The notes: generated from the letters alone by a model not told the origin. Positions 53,300 through 63,748 are shown, counted from the first letter of the stretch. The stretch: 64,000 nt of DNA from Pedobacter puniceum (GCF_009674685.1 NZ_WKJI01000001.1:1116001-1180000), one strand, 5' to 3'. Made by a program: numbers and translations.

Positions 53300-54766
53300 T
53301 TAATTATAACCCGGATTTTGGATTATCTTAGCTTTATTAATATCTATTTGTGTTTGCGGAATTGGGAATAAAGCTTCATGTGCTTCCATTCCTTTAGAAC
53401 CTAATAAAGTTAAAGCTCTATCTGTTCTTACCAAATCAAACCAACGGTGACCTTCAAAAGCTAGCTCAACAAACCTTTCTTGTTCAATAGCTAATCTGAA
53501 AGCTGCTTGGTTTGCTACTCTTAAAGCAGCATCAGGGTTATTACTAGTTTTAATTGGTAAACCCGCTCTAGTTCTAATCTGGTTTAAGTAAGTAAATGCA
53601 GGTCCATCAGCAACATAACCCAGTTCATTCAAAGCTTCTGCATACATTAAAAGAACATCTGCATATCTTAAAACTATCCAGTTATTATCGCCATCTATAT
53701 TAGCCGCTGGTGTGCCAGAATATTTTACTATATAATTATGGACAACCGTGTTTCCGGCTAAAACATAACTGGTACGCATAGAAACTGCTTTTCTAGCATC
53801 GTTAGCTTCATAAGCATTATTCATTTCTGCTGTTGGGATATTTTGCCCTAGAGGGTTACCCACAGTTACCACCGCTGTACCAGAACCTATAGGTGCAAAT
53901 TGATTGGTAAAAGGACTACCCTCTCCGTTAGAAGCTCTTTTAAATTGAACTTCAAAAATAGACTCACGGCTATTTTCATTTGCGATACCAAATACACTAG
54001 CATAAGATGGCAATAACTGATATTTAGTTTGTGCTTGCGCATCAATAACTTGCTTAAGCTTTTGAGCGGCTAAATCCCATCTTTTCTGAGTTAAATATAC
54101 TTTACCCAATAAAGACATAGCAGCACCTTTTGTTGCTCTACCAATATCTCCACCTGTATATTCATAAGGTAAAGCAGCCTCAGCATCTGTTAAATCAGAA
54201 ATAATTTGATTGTAAACGTTTTCTACTGATTCTCTACCATAATCATAACCTTCTTGTGGGTTTACAATAACTTTTGTAACCAAAGGCACTCCACCAAAAA
54301 TCCTTACCAAGTTAAAATACATTAAGCCTCTTAAAAATTTAGCTTCGCCAATGTATCTGGCTTTTAAAGTCTCATCCATCGTAACTGTCTGTATTTTCTC
54401 TATTACGATATTAGTGTTTTGGATAGCCTGATAATGGCCTGCCCATGTAGTACTACTGATAGAGGTTGTAGGTAAGTTTACAAACTTGTCTACCGCGTCT
54501 AAATCTGCACCAGCGTTTACATTTGTAATTTCTGTATTATCAGAACGTAAATCGCCAATGATATGCATAGAAGAATAATACAAACCAGCATATTGTAGTC
54601 CTCCATAAGCTGCTGTAAGCGCATTTTTCATGTCGTCTCCAGTCTTATAGAAATTATTAGCATTTAGCTGAGCTACTGGTGCTAATTCTAAAAAATCTTT
54701 TTTGCAACTACTTGCAGAAAGTAATACAATTACACCTGCAGTGAATAATGTTTTAATATTTCTCAT
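53300..54766 (-). CDS. RagB/SusD-family outer-membrane glycan-binding lipoprotein
   Basis: A 488-residue SusD-like protein. The lipoprotein signal is MRNIKTLFTAGVIVLLSASSC, and the mature part shows the SusD N-terminal KDFLELAPVAQLNANNFYKT and the C-terminal RFVELAFEGHRWFDLVRT signature. It covers the SusC barrel and captures oligosaccharides. The ATG at 54764-54766 is chosen because an upstream TTG frame would overlap the susC gene and lacks a leader start. Confidence 0.93.
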   Translation of the reverse strand: MRNIKTLFTAGVIVLLSASSCKKDFLELAPVAQLNANNFYKTGDDMKNALTAAYGGLQYAGLYYSSMHIIGDLRSDNTEITNVNAGADLDAVDKFVNLPTTSISSTTWAGHYQAIQNTNIVIEKIQTVTMDETLKARYIGEAKFLRGLMYFNLVRIFGGVPLVTKVIVNPQEGYDYGRESVENVYNQIISDLTDAEAALPYEYTGGDIGRATKGAAMSLLGKVYLTQKRWDLAAQKLKQVIDAQAQTKYQLLPSYASVFGIANENSRESIFEVQFKRASNGEGSPFTNQFAPIGSGTAVVTVGNPLGQNIPTAEMNNAYEANDARKAVSMRTSYVLAGNTVVHNYIVKYSGTPAANIDGDNNWIVLRYADVLLMYAEALNELGYVADGPAFTYLNQIRTRAGLPIKTSNNPDAALRVANQAAFRLAIEQERFVELAFEGHRWFDLVRTDRALTLLGSKGMEAHEALFPIPQTQIDINKAKIIQNPGYN

Positions 54767-54779
54767 GTCTATAACTGTA

Positions 54780-57700
54780 TTAGAATCCAAAATTTAATCC
54801 AAACATAAAGGTGCGGGCTAAAGGATAACCTCCCGAATCAACACCTGGTACTAAAGGATTAGCACCTTCAAAGCTTACCTCTGGGTTATAACCTTCGTAT
54901 TTAGTAAAAGTATAAGCGTTTTGGATGGTAAAGCTTAATCTGGCATTAGCAACTTTTAAGGCTTTAAGAGCCGATGCTGGTAAGTTATATCCTAAAGTTA
55001 TATTTCTGATTCTTAAGAAAGAGCCATCTTCAACAAACTGAGAAGTAACGTTATTGATAACAGAGGCAACACCTAAAGCACCAAAATTACGGTCTATTTG
55101 TGGGCTAACTCCATCACCACGGTCGGTTTCTGATTTCCATCCGTTTGAGGTACTTTTTAACACGTTATAAGAACCAGCATAATTTCCGTAAAATCTTCTT
55201 GCTGCATTTAAAACCTCAAAACCTTGTACGCCTTGTAGGGTGAAAGCAAAATCGAAGTTTTTGTAAGCAAAGCTGTTAGTCATACCATAAGTAAAATCTG
55301 GAAACGGACTACCTAATCTTGTCCTGTCATCCGCAGTAATTTTACCATCGCCATTAACATCAGCAAATCTTAACTGGCCAGGTTTAGAGATTTTAACACC
55401 CGAAGCGTTTTCTACTGCTGGGTTGTTATTAACATCATCTAGATTCTGATAAATACCAACAACTTTATAACCGAAGAAAGAACCCGGCTGGGCACCAATT
55501 TCTGTAATGTGCGTATTACCAGCGGCAAAAGTTGGTTGTCTTCTTAAAATAGCAGAACCATCTGGCCCTAAAGCAACCACTTTGATGTTATTGGTAGAGA
55601 AGTTAAAGTCTGTAGTCCACTTAAATTCTTTAACCATGTTACGGCTAACTAAAGTAAATTCAAAACCTTTATTATTAATCTCTCCAATGTTTCTTAAAGC
55701 TTCGCTATATCCTGTTAAAGTTGGTACAGGTACGTTTAATAATAAGTCTGAAGTAGTTTTATTATAATAATCAAAAGACATAGAGAAACGATTTTGTAAT
55801 AAACCAAACTCTAAACCAGCATCAAACTGCTTATTTCTCTCCCAACCTAAAAGACTATTGGCTATTGTAGTTTGTCTGATACCATTATTAACTATACCTC
55901 CGCTAGGTCCAAAAATATAATTCTCTATACCTGTTAAACCTATAGAGCCATAGTTGGTGATGAAATTATTACCTGTTAAACCATAACTAGCTCTAACTTT
56001 TAACTCGCTTAACCAATTTACATCTTTCAAGAAATCTTCTTCAGAAACCCTCCAACCTAAAGATACAGAAGGGAATGTTCCCCATTTATTGTCACCACCA
56101 AAACGCGATGAACCATCTTGTCTGAAAGTTGCTGTTAACAGATATTTATCATTATAACTATAATTTAAACGGGCAATATATGATAACAATGACCATGCTT
56201 GAGGACCAGAAGAAGCACCAACAGTTACTAAACCAGCTGCATTGATAGTTCTTACAGCATCGCTAGCATAATTGCTTCCACTTAAGCTGGTTAAGTCTGT
56301 TTTTTCCTTTTGGATGGTGTAACCCGCCAATACATCAAATGCATGTTTATCGATAGTTTTCTTATAATTTAAGGTAAACTCTGACAACCAGTTTCTACTG
56401 TTAGACTCATCATAAGAACCTACAGGAAGCTTTGTTGCATTGGTACTATTAGGGTTGATGATAGAAGGACTAAATACATCCTGGTCAAAGTTTCTAAAAT
56501 CAGCCCCTACTAAAGTTTTAAAATTTAAGTCTTTTGCTATGTTAAAATCCACATAAGCAGTACCTAATAATCTTAAAGTATTTTGTTGTTGGAAATATTC
56601 GTTAGCTATTTTTACTGGATTATCAACCTCACTAGTACCAATACCTAGTCCTGTAATTTGTGTATAATTTCCATTAGCGTCATAAGGTTTAAGGTGCGGT
56701 GGTGCAGTTAATGCCGATTGAATGATACCTCCACCCTGCCAGTTTCCTTCTGCTAAAGTTTGGTTAGAGAAAGTAAATGATGGCGTTAAGTTGGCCCCTA
56801 CTTTAACTCTTTTATTTAACTGAGATTCTACATTAGCTCTAAAAGAATAACGCTTTAAATCTGAACCTGTAACAATACCATCTTGCGCTAAATAACCACC
56901 AGAAACAAAGAATCTTGTTTTATCATTACCGCCAGAGAAATTTAACTGATAATTACTCATAGGTGCAGTTCTAAAAATCTCATTTTGCCAATTGGTACCT
57001 TCACCTAAAGATTCTGGATCTGAGAATACAGCAGGCAATAAATACATGACGTTATTTAAACGAGCAGAGTTAGGATCTGATGCAGAACGACCAGGACCTG
57101 AATTTACCCAAGCATTATTTCTTGCTTCATTAATAAAATAGGCATATTCTTTAGCATTTAATACATCTAAAGTTTTCTCTACTTGTTGTACACCGGTATT
57201 TAAACTAAAATCTATTTTAGAAACACCACTTTTACCAGATTTAGTGGTAATGATAACCACACCATTAGAACCCCTAGAACCATAAATAGCTGTTGCTGAT
57301 GCATCTTTTAAAACCTGAATATTATCAATATCAGCTGGGTTAATGGTATTTAAAGGGTTATTTCTTTGATTATAATCATTAGTAACCGGAAAACCATCTA
57401 CCACATATAAAGGCTCATTTCCAGCACTTAGAGAACCTGCGCCTCTAATTCTTACTGTAGAACCACCACCCGGTGCACCTGTTGCCTGTGTTACTTGCAC
57501 ACCTGCCATTTGTGCCGCCATAGCATTATCTAAGCTTACTACGGGTTGGTCTTTAATTCTTTGCGCATTGATAGAGCTAATAGACCCTGTAACGTCTTTA
57601 CGTTGTTGGGTTCCGTAACCTACTACCACTACGGTATTTAAATTTTGACTATCCTCTACCAAACTAATATTGATAGTGTTTTTACCAGCTATAGCAACTT

Positions 57701-58262
57701 CTTGTACTACAAAACCAGTGTAGGTTACCACAATAACTGCATTATCTGTAAGACCATTTAAGCTAAAATTACCATTTACATCAGTTTGGGTAACCTTATC
57801 AGAACCTTTAACCTTAATGGTAGCACCTGGCAAAGGCTGACCAGATTTATCTGTAACCTTTCCTTTTACATCAACCGGTAATTTAGGCTGAGGCTTAATT
57901 TCAATTTTATTAACTACAATAGTTTTATTATCAATAGAATAACTAAAAGGCTGTCCTTTAAAACTTTCTTGTAAAGCTCTTTCAAGACTTGCTCCTTTTA
58001 AATTTAAGGTAACGGGTTTGGCATTTACCAGCTCGTTATACTTATAAAAAAAGAAATAGCCACTTTGCTCGCCAATGGTAGTAAGTGCTTTTTCTAAGGA
58101 AATATTCTTCCCTGTAATGCTAATACTTTGCGAAAAACTTTTTGCGCTAAGCTGCAAACATCCAAGGGTTAATAAGATTGCCGTCAGTTTCATAATACGA
58201 AACGCTTTCGAAGGGAATAATCCGGATACTTTCCGGATTTTACCGTAAACATTTAATTGCAT
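54780..58262 (-). CDS. SusC/RagA-family TonB-dependent transporter with N-terminal STN domain
   Basis: A 1160-residue outer-membrane importer. It has a leader (ending near LSAKSFSQS), an STN signalling domain (about 50-120), a carboxypeptidase-regulatory-like domain (VKGKVTDKSGQPLPGATIKV), the SusC plug with NTVVVVGYGTQQRKDVTGSI and the barrel ending in Phe. The STN domain lets it signal to the FecR anti-sigma factor next door. Imported glycan unknown. Confidence 0.96.
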   Translation of the reverse strand: MQLNVYGKIRKVSGLFPSKAFRIMKLTAILLTLGCLQLSAKSFSQSISITGKNISLEKALTTIGEQSGYFFFYKYNELVNAKPVTLNLKGASLERALQESFKGQPFSYSIDNKTIVVNKIEIKPQPKLPVDVKGKVTDKSGQPLPGATIKVKGSDKVTQTDVNGNFSLNGLTDNAVIVVTYTGFVVQEVAIAGKNTINISLVEDSQNLNTVVVVGYGTQQRKDVTGSISSINAQRIKDQPVVSLDNAMAAQMAGVQVTQATGAPGGGSTVRIRGAGSLSAGNEPLYVVDGFPVTNDYNQRNNPLNTINPADIDNIQVLKDASATAIYGSRGSNGVVIITTKSGKSGVSKIDFSLNTGVQQVEKTLDVLNAKEYAYFINEARNNAWVNSGPGRSASDPNSARLNNVMYLLPAVFSDPESLGEGTNWQNEIFRTAPMSNYQLNFSGGNDKTRFFVSGGYLAQDGIVTGSDLKRYSFRANVESQLNKRVKVGANLTPSFTFSNQTLAEGNWQGGGIIQSALTAPPHLKPYDANGNYTQITGLGIGTSEVDNPVKIANEYFQQQNTLRLLGTAYVDFNIAKDLNFKTLVGADFRNFDQDVFSPSIINPNSTNATKLPVGSYDESNSRNWLSEFTLNYKKTIDKHAFDVLAGYTIQKEKTDLTSLSGSNYASDAVRTINAAGLVTVGASSGPQAWSLLSYIARLNYSYNDKYLLTATFRQDGSSRFGGDNKWGTFPSVSLGWRVSEEDFLKDVNWLSELKVRASYGLTGNNFITNYGSIGLTGIENYIFGPSGGIVNNGIRQTTIANSLLGWERNKQFDAGLEFGLLQNRFSMSFDYYNKTTSDLLLNVPVPTLTGYSEALRNIGEINNKGFEFTLVSRNMVKEFKWTTDFNFSTNNIKVVALGPDGSAILRRQPTFAAGNTHITEIGAQPGSFFGYKVVGIYQNLDDVNNNPAVENASGVKISKPGQLRFADVNGDGKITADDRTRLGSPFPDFTYGMTNSFAYKNFDFAFTLQGVQGFEVLNAARRFYGNYAGSYNVLKSTSNGWKSETDRGDGVSPQIDRNFGALGVASVINNVTSQFVEDGSFLRIRNITLGYNLPASALKALKVANARLSFTIQNAYTFTKYEGYNPEVSFEGANPLVPGVDSGGYPLARTFMFGLNFGF

Positions 58263-58454
58263 ACTTTTGTAAAGTTTGGGTTAATAGATTAAGTTCCTTC
58301 CACAGAATTTTTTTAGGGTTAATCCAAACCGGAACAGCTTTTTAAAAAGCTTCCTTTAGGCCGGTTGTGTTGGTAGCACACCCGGTTTTTTTGTTGGATG
58401 AGATATACAGTACTTATGTCTTCATATCATATCTTTTTATTAGGTTAAACATTA
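58263..58454 (-). other. Leader region of the susC-like gene with hairpins
   Basis: 192 nt between fecR and susC. It contains the perfect palindrome AGCTTTTTAAAAAGCT (58336-58351) and a GC-rich hairpin (CCGG...CCGG, about 58361-58385) with a T run on the plus side. It is likely the transcribed leader of susC; no small gene is evident. Confidence 0.5.
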
Positions 58455-59621
58455 TTAATTGGTTATGATGATTTTATCACCTTTAATGGTGGTATTAATT
58501 TTACTCAATTGCAAGATTCTTAAAACCTCAGATACGTTTTCACTTCTATTGATTTTCCCCACAAATAAATCTTCCGATATTTTTCCTCGATACTCTACAT
58601 CAACATTATACCATCTAGAAACTTGTCTCATAATGGTTTGGATATTATCTCTATTGAATTTAAAATATCCATTTTTCCAAGCTACAGCAGCTTCCTCATC
58701 TGCATCTGACACCTTAAAGTTTTTAGCTTGGCTAGTTAATATCGCTTGTTGACCAGGCTTTAAAATAGTTGATATATTTTCTTCTTTACCTTGTTGATTA
58801 AGCTTATAAATTTTAACACTACCTTCTATAAGTGTTGTCTTATCAGCACTTTCATCATCATAAGTATTGATATTAAAATGAGTTCCTAAAACCTCTATCA
58901 TTTGATGAGCCGAGCTTACTTTAAAAGGCATATTTTTATTCTTCGCAACTTCAAAATAAGCTTCCCCTGTAATTTCCACTTTACGCTCTGTACCTGTAAA
59001 AACAGTAGGAAATTTTATTGATGAAGAAGCATTTAACCAAACTTTAGTACCATCTGATAAGGTTAATTTATATTGCCCCCCACGAGGAGTACTTATCATA
59101 TTTAAAGCTGCATTTTGTGCAGCTTGCTTGCTGCGATAAACAATTTGTCCATCTTTTGTTTTTACAATCTCTGCTCCGGCATCTTGTGTGATAAGACCAT
59201 TTTCCTTATCATTCAAAATGATAGATGAGCCATCTGCTAAAGTTAAAACAGCTTTATTACCTCCGGGTGGGATATCCAATTTGGTAACTTGTTCTTCTTG
59301 TTTATTTGTAGGGCCTGTATTTTGCTGAGTAAAGAGGTAAGATGCTACGCCAATCAATAATAAAGCAACCGCAGCGGCAGCCCATCTCTTTATCCAAATT
59401 ACTTTGGAAGAGCTTTTACGCTCTTCCGCAGCAATCTGTTCACTCAAACCAACTTTTATTATGTTTTTTAGCTGGGCTTTAGCCACTTCGTCCATCTTGT
59501 CTAACACATTCTCCTCAACCTCAAAAAGGTCATAATAAGCTTCTAAGAAAGCAATCTCTTCAGGAGTGGCTGTCCCTTGCCTATATTTATGAAGAATGAT
59601 ATAAAATTCCTTTTGATCCAT
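58455..59621 (-). CDS. FecR-family anti-sigma factor
   Basis: A 388-residue inner-membrane protein: cytoplasmic N-terminal helix bundle (1 to about 75), one membrane helix (about 85-103, AAAAVALLLIGVASYLF), and periplasmic FecR domain (TPRGGQYKLTLSDGTKVWLNASSSIKFP) with a C-terminal DUF4974 part (GYFKFNRDNIQTIMRQVSRWYNVDVEY). It relays the SusC STN signal to the ECF sigma factor encoded just upstream, 78 nt away. Confidence 0.94.
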   Translation of the reverse strand: MDQKEFYIILHKYRQGTATPEEIAFLEAYYDLFEVEENVLDKMDEVAKAQLKNIIKVGLSEQIAAEERKSSSKVIWIKRWAAAAVALLLIGVASYLFTQQNTGPTNKQEEQVTKLDIPPGGNKAVLTLADGSSIILNDKENGLITQDAGAEIVKTKDGQIVYRSKQAAQNAALNMISTPRGGQYKLTLSDGTKVWLNASSSIKFPTVFTGTERKVEITGEAYFEVAKNKNMPFKVSSAHQMIEVLGTHFNINTYDDESADKTTLIEGSVKIYKLNQQGKEENISTILKPGQQAILTSQAKNFKVSDADEEAAVAWKNGYFKFNRDNIQTIMRQVSRWYNVDVEYRGKISEDLFVGKINRSENVSEVLRILQLSKINTTIKGDKIIITN

Positions 59622-59699
59622 CTTTTGCCGACTCCTTTTTTTGAGCCTTTAGAGATAAGACCGCCGAGGAACGAAAAGTCCCACGAGAAATAAAAAATT

Positions 59700-60275
59700 T
59701 TAAAGATTTTGTAATAAGAACACCAGATATAAAGGACCTAATGACTCTCTTAATTGAGCCATACTCTTTCCTAATTGGTTTTGTACAGTTTTTCTACTGA
59801 TTTGAAGTTTATCAGCTATTTGTTGTGTGGTTAAATCTTCGTGATAACGCATCCTAAAGATTTCTTGTTGAGACGGTGTTAAAGAGTTTATCAATCGTTC
59901 ATATTTGATTAAAAACTCTTTCCTTAATATTTCTGCATCAGCTTGGTCTTTAGCAATACCCAATTGAGCTAAAACTTCGGGAATTGGCGTGTATTTTTGT
60001 TCTTTTTCTATCCATTTAAAAACATTATTTCTTACAGATGTATGCAAATAAGAAACTAAATTATCTATAGAAAGCTCTTTACGACGAAGCCACAATTGAA
60101 GAAAAATATCTTGGGTGATATCTTTTGCATAATCGGCATCTTTAAGACGTTTATAAGCTGCATTATAAATTTGCTCCCAATATTTATCATATAGGGTATC
60201 AAATGCAAGATTATCATCATCTTCCTGCATCTGTAATAATAATAACTTATCCTCTTCTTTATGGCTAATAAACAT
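59700..60275 (-). CDS. ECF-type RNA polymerase sigma factor
   Basis: A 191-residue sigma-70 family protein with region 2 (DTLYDKYWEQIYNAAYKRLKDADYAKDITQDIFLQLW) and region 4 (LTPSQQEIFRMRYHEDLTTQQIADKLQISRKTVQNQLG). Together with fecR and susC/susD it forms the standard trans-envelope signalling unit that turns on a glycan utilisation locus when substrate is taken up. Confidence 0.95.
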   Translation of the reverse strand: MFISHKEEDKLLLLQMQEDDDNLAFDTLYDKYWEQIYNAAYKRLKDADYAKDITQDIFLQLWLRRKELSIDNLVSYLHTSVRNNVFKWIEKEQKYTPIPEVLAQLGIAKDQADAEILRKEFLIKYERLINSLTPSQQEIFRMRYHEDLTTQQIADKLQISRKTVQNQLGKSMAQLRESLGPLYLVFLLQNL

Positions 60276-60422
60276 CTTAAAATGAGATAGGATTTACTCA
60301 AATTTATTGAATATTTTTAATAATCCAACCTTACTTTGTTAAAAGCTTCCTTATCAAGACTAAGTATTGAATTTATTTATTAACCATTTTAACATTAATT
60401 ATCGGTGGCTTTAAATAAATTA

Positions 60423-61226
60423 TCAAACTTTGGATAAATTTAAAATTCTTAAAGCCCCCCTTGCCACAATAATAAAAACTAAGGCTCCAATAATTAAATC
60501 AGGATAAGGAGATGAAGTAAAATAAATCATAATAGCAGCTAAGATGACTCCTATATTAACAAATACATCATTTGAAGTAAAAATCATACTAGCTTGCATA
60601 TGTGCTTCTTTACTTTTACTCTTTTGCAGAAAATACAAACAAGCAGCATTACCTATTAAAGCCAAAGATGAAATCCATATCATGGTGTTAATTTGTGGTA
60701 GGCTCTCTAAACCGTAAAAACGCTTTATAACTTCTATAAAACCCCAAACAGCTAATAATAACTGAAAGTAACCACTAGCCTTAGCTATATTTTTCTTAAA
60801 AAAAACAGATTTACCAATAGCAAACAAAGCTAATCCATATACAAAACTATCGGCTAACATATCTAAACTATCTGCTAGTAACCCCATAGAACCTGCTATT
60901 AGCCCTGCTATAATTTCTATCATAAATAAAGCAAAATTTATTGATAGCACTATCCATAACAGTTTTTTATCAGCTTCTTGAGGAATAGGTACATCTAATT
61001 CATCTGCAACGACACTTTCTATAAGCGATGTATTAAAATTAAGGCTATCTAATTTTTGATGAATCTCTGCAGCTGCATCTTCATGATAAACCAGAAGTTT
61101 TCTATTTGGAATATCAAAATTTAAAGATTTGATATTAGAAAAACCATCTAATTTCATTCTGATGATTTGCTCTTCAGAAGGACAATCCATTTTTTCTATA
61201 TGGAAGGTTGTTTTATTCATCACCAA
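60423..61226 (-). CDS. CDF-like cation transporter with N-terminal HMA-like domain
   Basis: A 267-residue fusion. Residues 1 to about 70 look like an HMA ferredoxin fold with a single Cys (KMDCPSEEQ) rather than CxxC. The remaining part has five to six membrane helices with the CDF metal motif in LLADSLDMLADS and a second site FTSNDVFVN. It probably exports a divalent cation such as zinc or cobalt. Single gene; regulation not visible. Confidence 0.82.
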   Translation of the reverse strand: MVMNKTTFHIEKMDCPSEEQIIRMKLDGFSNIKSLNFDIPNRKLLVYHEDAAAEIHQKLDSLNFNTSLIESVVADELDVPIPQEADKKLLWIVLSINFALFMIEIIAGLIAGSMGLLADSLDMLADSFVYGLALFAIGKSVFFKKNIAKASGYFQLLLAVWGFIEVIKRFYGLESLPQINTMIWISSLALIGNAACLYFLQKSKSKEAHMQASMIFTSNDVFVNIGVILAAIMIYFTSSPYPDLIIGALVFIIVARGALRILNLSKV

Positions 61227-61256
61227 AATGAAATTTATATAAGATTTTATAAAAAT

Positions 61257-61287
61257 AAAAAAGTCCTGAACAATGTTCAGGACTTTT
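61257..61287 (-). terminator. Terminator of the cold-shock gene
   Basis: AAAAAGTCCTGAAC pairs with GTTCAGGACTTTT across a 3-nt loop, with A and T runs on both sides, about 20 nt after the stop of the cold-shock gene on the minus strand. Confidence 0.88.
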
Positions 61288-61307
61288 AAAATTTAAGCTT
61301 TATGTTT

Positions 61308-61502
61308 TTAAACCTTTTTTACATTTACAGCTTGAGGACCTTTTTTACCATCAGCAATCTCAAACTCTACATCATCATTGTCTGAGATAGCATTTACGCC
61401 TCCAATAACGTCTTTAAAGTGAACAAAAATGTCTTTTCCATCACAAATAATGAAACCAAAACCTTTTTGTGCATTAAACCATTTTACTTTACCCGTTTTC
61501 AT
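61308..61502 (-). CDS. Cold-shock protein, CspA family
   Basis: A 64-residue single cold-shock domain with the RNA-binding motifs KGFGFI and DIFVHF. It binds single-stranded RNA and loosens structure. Length and motifs are typical. It has an AT-rich leader of about 140 nt that may mediate temperature response, and its own terminator. Confidence 0.96.
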   Translation of the reverse strand: MKTGKVKWFNAQKGFGFIICDGKDIFVHFKDVIGGVNAISDNDDVEFEIADGKKGPQAVNVKKV

Positions 61503-61644
61503 AATTAATTTAAGTGTTTTAATAATAATCAGACCTAAATTTCTTACTGATTGGGTAAAATAATTTAAGAAAGATTGTAATTCTATTTATTTCTTAATCT
61601 CTAAAATATAAAATATATTCTAAAAACAACAGATTTTATAAAAA

Positions 61645-62277
61645 TTACTTATTAGGCTGCGGCGTTGTTCTTAAATAAGGTTTAATTTCTTTAAATCCTT
61701 TTGGAAACTTAGCCGGAATATCCTCAGTTTTAATAGCTGGCGCAACAACTACATCTTCCCCATCTTTCCAATCTGCTGGTGTGGCAACACTATGATAAGC
61801 AGTTAGCTGTAAAGAGTCTATCACCCTTAAAATTTCTTGGAAATTTCTACCTGTTGATGCAGGATAAGAAATAATCAACTTAACGGTTTTATCTGGCGCT
61901 ATAATAAATAAAGATCTTACTGTAAAAGTTGTGGATGCATTTGGGTGCAACATACCATAAGCTTCAGAAATACTTTTGTCTTCATCCGCAATGATAGGAA
62001 AATTAACCTCCACACCTTGTGTTTCATTAATATCACTTATCCAGCCCTTATGAGATTCTACAGAATCAACACTTAGAGCCATTACCTTTACATTTCTTTT
62101 GGCAAACTCATTATTTAAGGCTGCTGTACGACCTAATTCTGTTGTACAAACTGGCGTATAATCTGCCGGATGCGAAAATAAAACACCCCAGCTATCACCT
62201 AAATATTCATAGAAATCAATTTCTCCTTCAGAGGTCTTTGCCTTGAAATTTGGAGCTACATCACCTAGTCTTAACAT
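61645..62277 (-). CDS. 1-Cys peroxiredoxin, Prx6 type
   Basis: This 210-residue thiol peroxidase has the peroxidatic cysteine in the conserved block HPADYTPVCTTELGRTA. The long C-terminal domain (TPADWKDGEDVVVAPAIKTED) is characteristic of Prx6. It reduces hydrogen peroxide and organic peroxides. A 15-nt palindrome stands 21 nt upstream of the start. Confidence 0.95.
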   Translation of the reverse strand: MLRLGDVAPNFKAKTSEGEIDFYEYLGDSWGVLFSHPADYTPVCTTELGRTAALNNEFAKRNVKVMALSVDSVESHKGWISDINETQGVEVNFPIIADEDKSISEAYGMLHPNASTTFTVRSLFIIAPDKTVKLIISYPASTGRNFQEILRVIDSLQLTAYHSVATPADWKDGEDVVVAPAIKTEDIPAKFPKGFKEIKPYLRTTPQPNK

Positions 62278-62297
62278 AATTTGAAATTTTTAATTCT

Positions 62298-62312
62298 CTA
62301 CTAATTTAGTAG
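62298..62312. promoter_or_regulatory. Palindrome upstream of the peroxiredoxin gene
   Basis: CTACTAATTTAGTAG is an inverted repeat with 7-nt arms around one base, 21 nt before the peroxiredoxin start. It could be an operator or a small leader hairpin; no known regulator motif is recognised. Confidence 0.3.
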
Positions 62313-62385
62313 ACATATTTACATAAAACAAGAAACCACAATCATGCCATTAATTATATGACATTCAAATTTGATTTCTAAAAGC

Positions 62386-63747
62386 TTAACCTATGCTAAA
62401 TAGTTGTTTTTCTAATTTAGTAGCTCGTAAGCGGGCATCAAAAACTGCACATACATTACGCAGAAAGCGTTTACCTGTTTTGGTAACTTTTATAGACTGA
62501 TGCTCTTGAATGATTAAACCATCTTCTACCAACTCTGGTAATCCTAATAAATTTTCTCTAAAAGCATCATTTTGCAAATCATCATCGCTCCAAGTGGTTA
62601 CACCTTTACACATGATGTTTAAAATATGCCTCCTAATTAATAAATCCTCATTATTTAAGACGTGTCCTTTAACCACAGGTAATTCTCCGGCATTTATTAA
62701 AGCTAAATACTCTTCTTCACTTTTTACATTCTGTGCAAAGGCATCCCAAGTATCGCCAATAGAAGAAACACCTAAACCAACCAATAAACGAGTGTATTGA
62801 TGGGTATAACCCATAAAATTACGGTGTAGCTTTTTGTTTTGTGCAGCTATATTTAGGCTATCATGAGCAAAAGCAAAATGATCCATACCGATATCTAAAT
62901 AACCAGCAGCTAAAAGCATTTCTCTGCCTTTTTCGTACAATTCTTGTCTTAAATGGGTATCAGGCAAATCGGCCTCGGTAAACTTACGCTGACCAGATTT
63001 TACCCAAGGCACATGAGCATAGCTATAAAACGCTATTCTATCAGGCTTTAAGCCGATAACTTTTTCTACCGTAGCAGTAAGACTGGCAACAGTTTGTAAT
63101 GGCAAACCATAAATTAAATCGAAATTTACTGAAGTATAACCAATTGCTCTGGCTTGTTTACTCACTACATCTACCTCTTCTACAGATTGTATTCTGTTAA
63201 TCATGATTTGAACTTGCTCATCAAAATCTTGAATACCTAAACTTAATCTTTTAAAACCTAAAGCATATAATACTTCAAGATGTGCTAAAGTGGTATTTGC
63301 CGGATGCGCTTCAAAACTAAATTCTGCATCTTCATGAATTAAACAATCTTCTAAAATACCTTTGATTAAAAGCGCTAGATTTTCTGGAGAGAAAAATGTT
63401 GGCGTACCACCGCCTAAATGTATTTCTTTTAACTGAGGTTGAGCACCAAAAACAGCTTTATACAATTTCCACTCCTTTATAACAGCTTTTAAATATGGTT
63501 CTTCTACCCCATGGTTTTTAGTAATACGTTTATTGCAGGCACAATAAGTACACAAACTTTCACAATAAGGTAAATGGATATAAACACTTATACCATCTTT
63601 ATGATTACTGATATCAAAAGATTGCTTTACTTTTTGCAACCATAAAGATTTGTTAAAAGTACTTTCATCCCAAAACGGAACAGTAGGATAACTGGTATAC
63701 CTAGGTACAGGTACCGTATATTTTGTAATGATATCTTGCGTAAGCAT
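62386..63747 (-). CDS. hemN: Oxygen-independent coproporphyrinogen III dehydrogenase HemN
   Basis: A 453-residue radical-SAM enzyme that converts coproporphyrinogen III to protoporphyrinogen IX. The N-terminus VPRYTSYPTVPFWDE and the cluster motif CESLCTYCACNK, followed by the HLGGGTPTFF loop, are diagnostic. The start is taken at ATG 63745-63747 (MLTQDIITKY), which lies 1 nt after the stop of the preceding gene. An in-frame extension to 63816 would run back over that gene. It is linked in function to low-oxygen life together with the cbb3 locus. Confidence 0.95.
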   Translation of the reverse strand: MLTQDIITKYTVPVPRYTSYPTVPFWDESTFNKSLWLQKVKQSFDISNHKDGISVYIHLPYCESLCTYCACNKRITKNHGVEEPYLKAVIKEWKLYKAVFGAQPQLKEIHLGGGTPTFFSPENLALLIKGILEDCLIHEDAEFSFEAHPANTTLAHLEVLYALGFKRLSLGIQDFDEQVQIMINRIQSVEEVDVVSKQARAIGYTSVNFDLIYGLPLQTVASLTATVEKVIGLKPDRIAFYSYAHVPWVKSGQRKFTEADLPDTHLRQELYEKGREMLLAAGYLDIGMDHFAFAHDSLNIAAQNKKLHRNFMGYTHQYTRLLVGLGVSSIGDTWDAFAQNVKSEEEYLALINAGELPVVKGHVLNNEDLLIRRHILNIMCKGVTTWSDDDLQNDAFRENLLGLPELVEDGLIIQEHQSIKVTKTGKRFLRNVCAVFDARLRATKLEKQLFSIG

Positions 63748-63748
63748 A

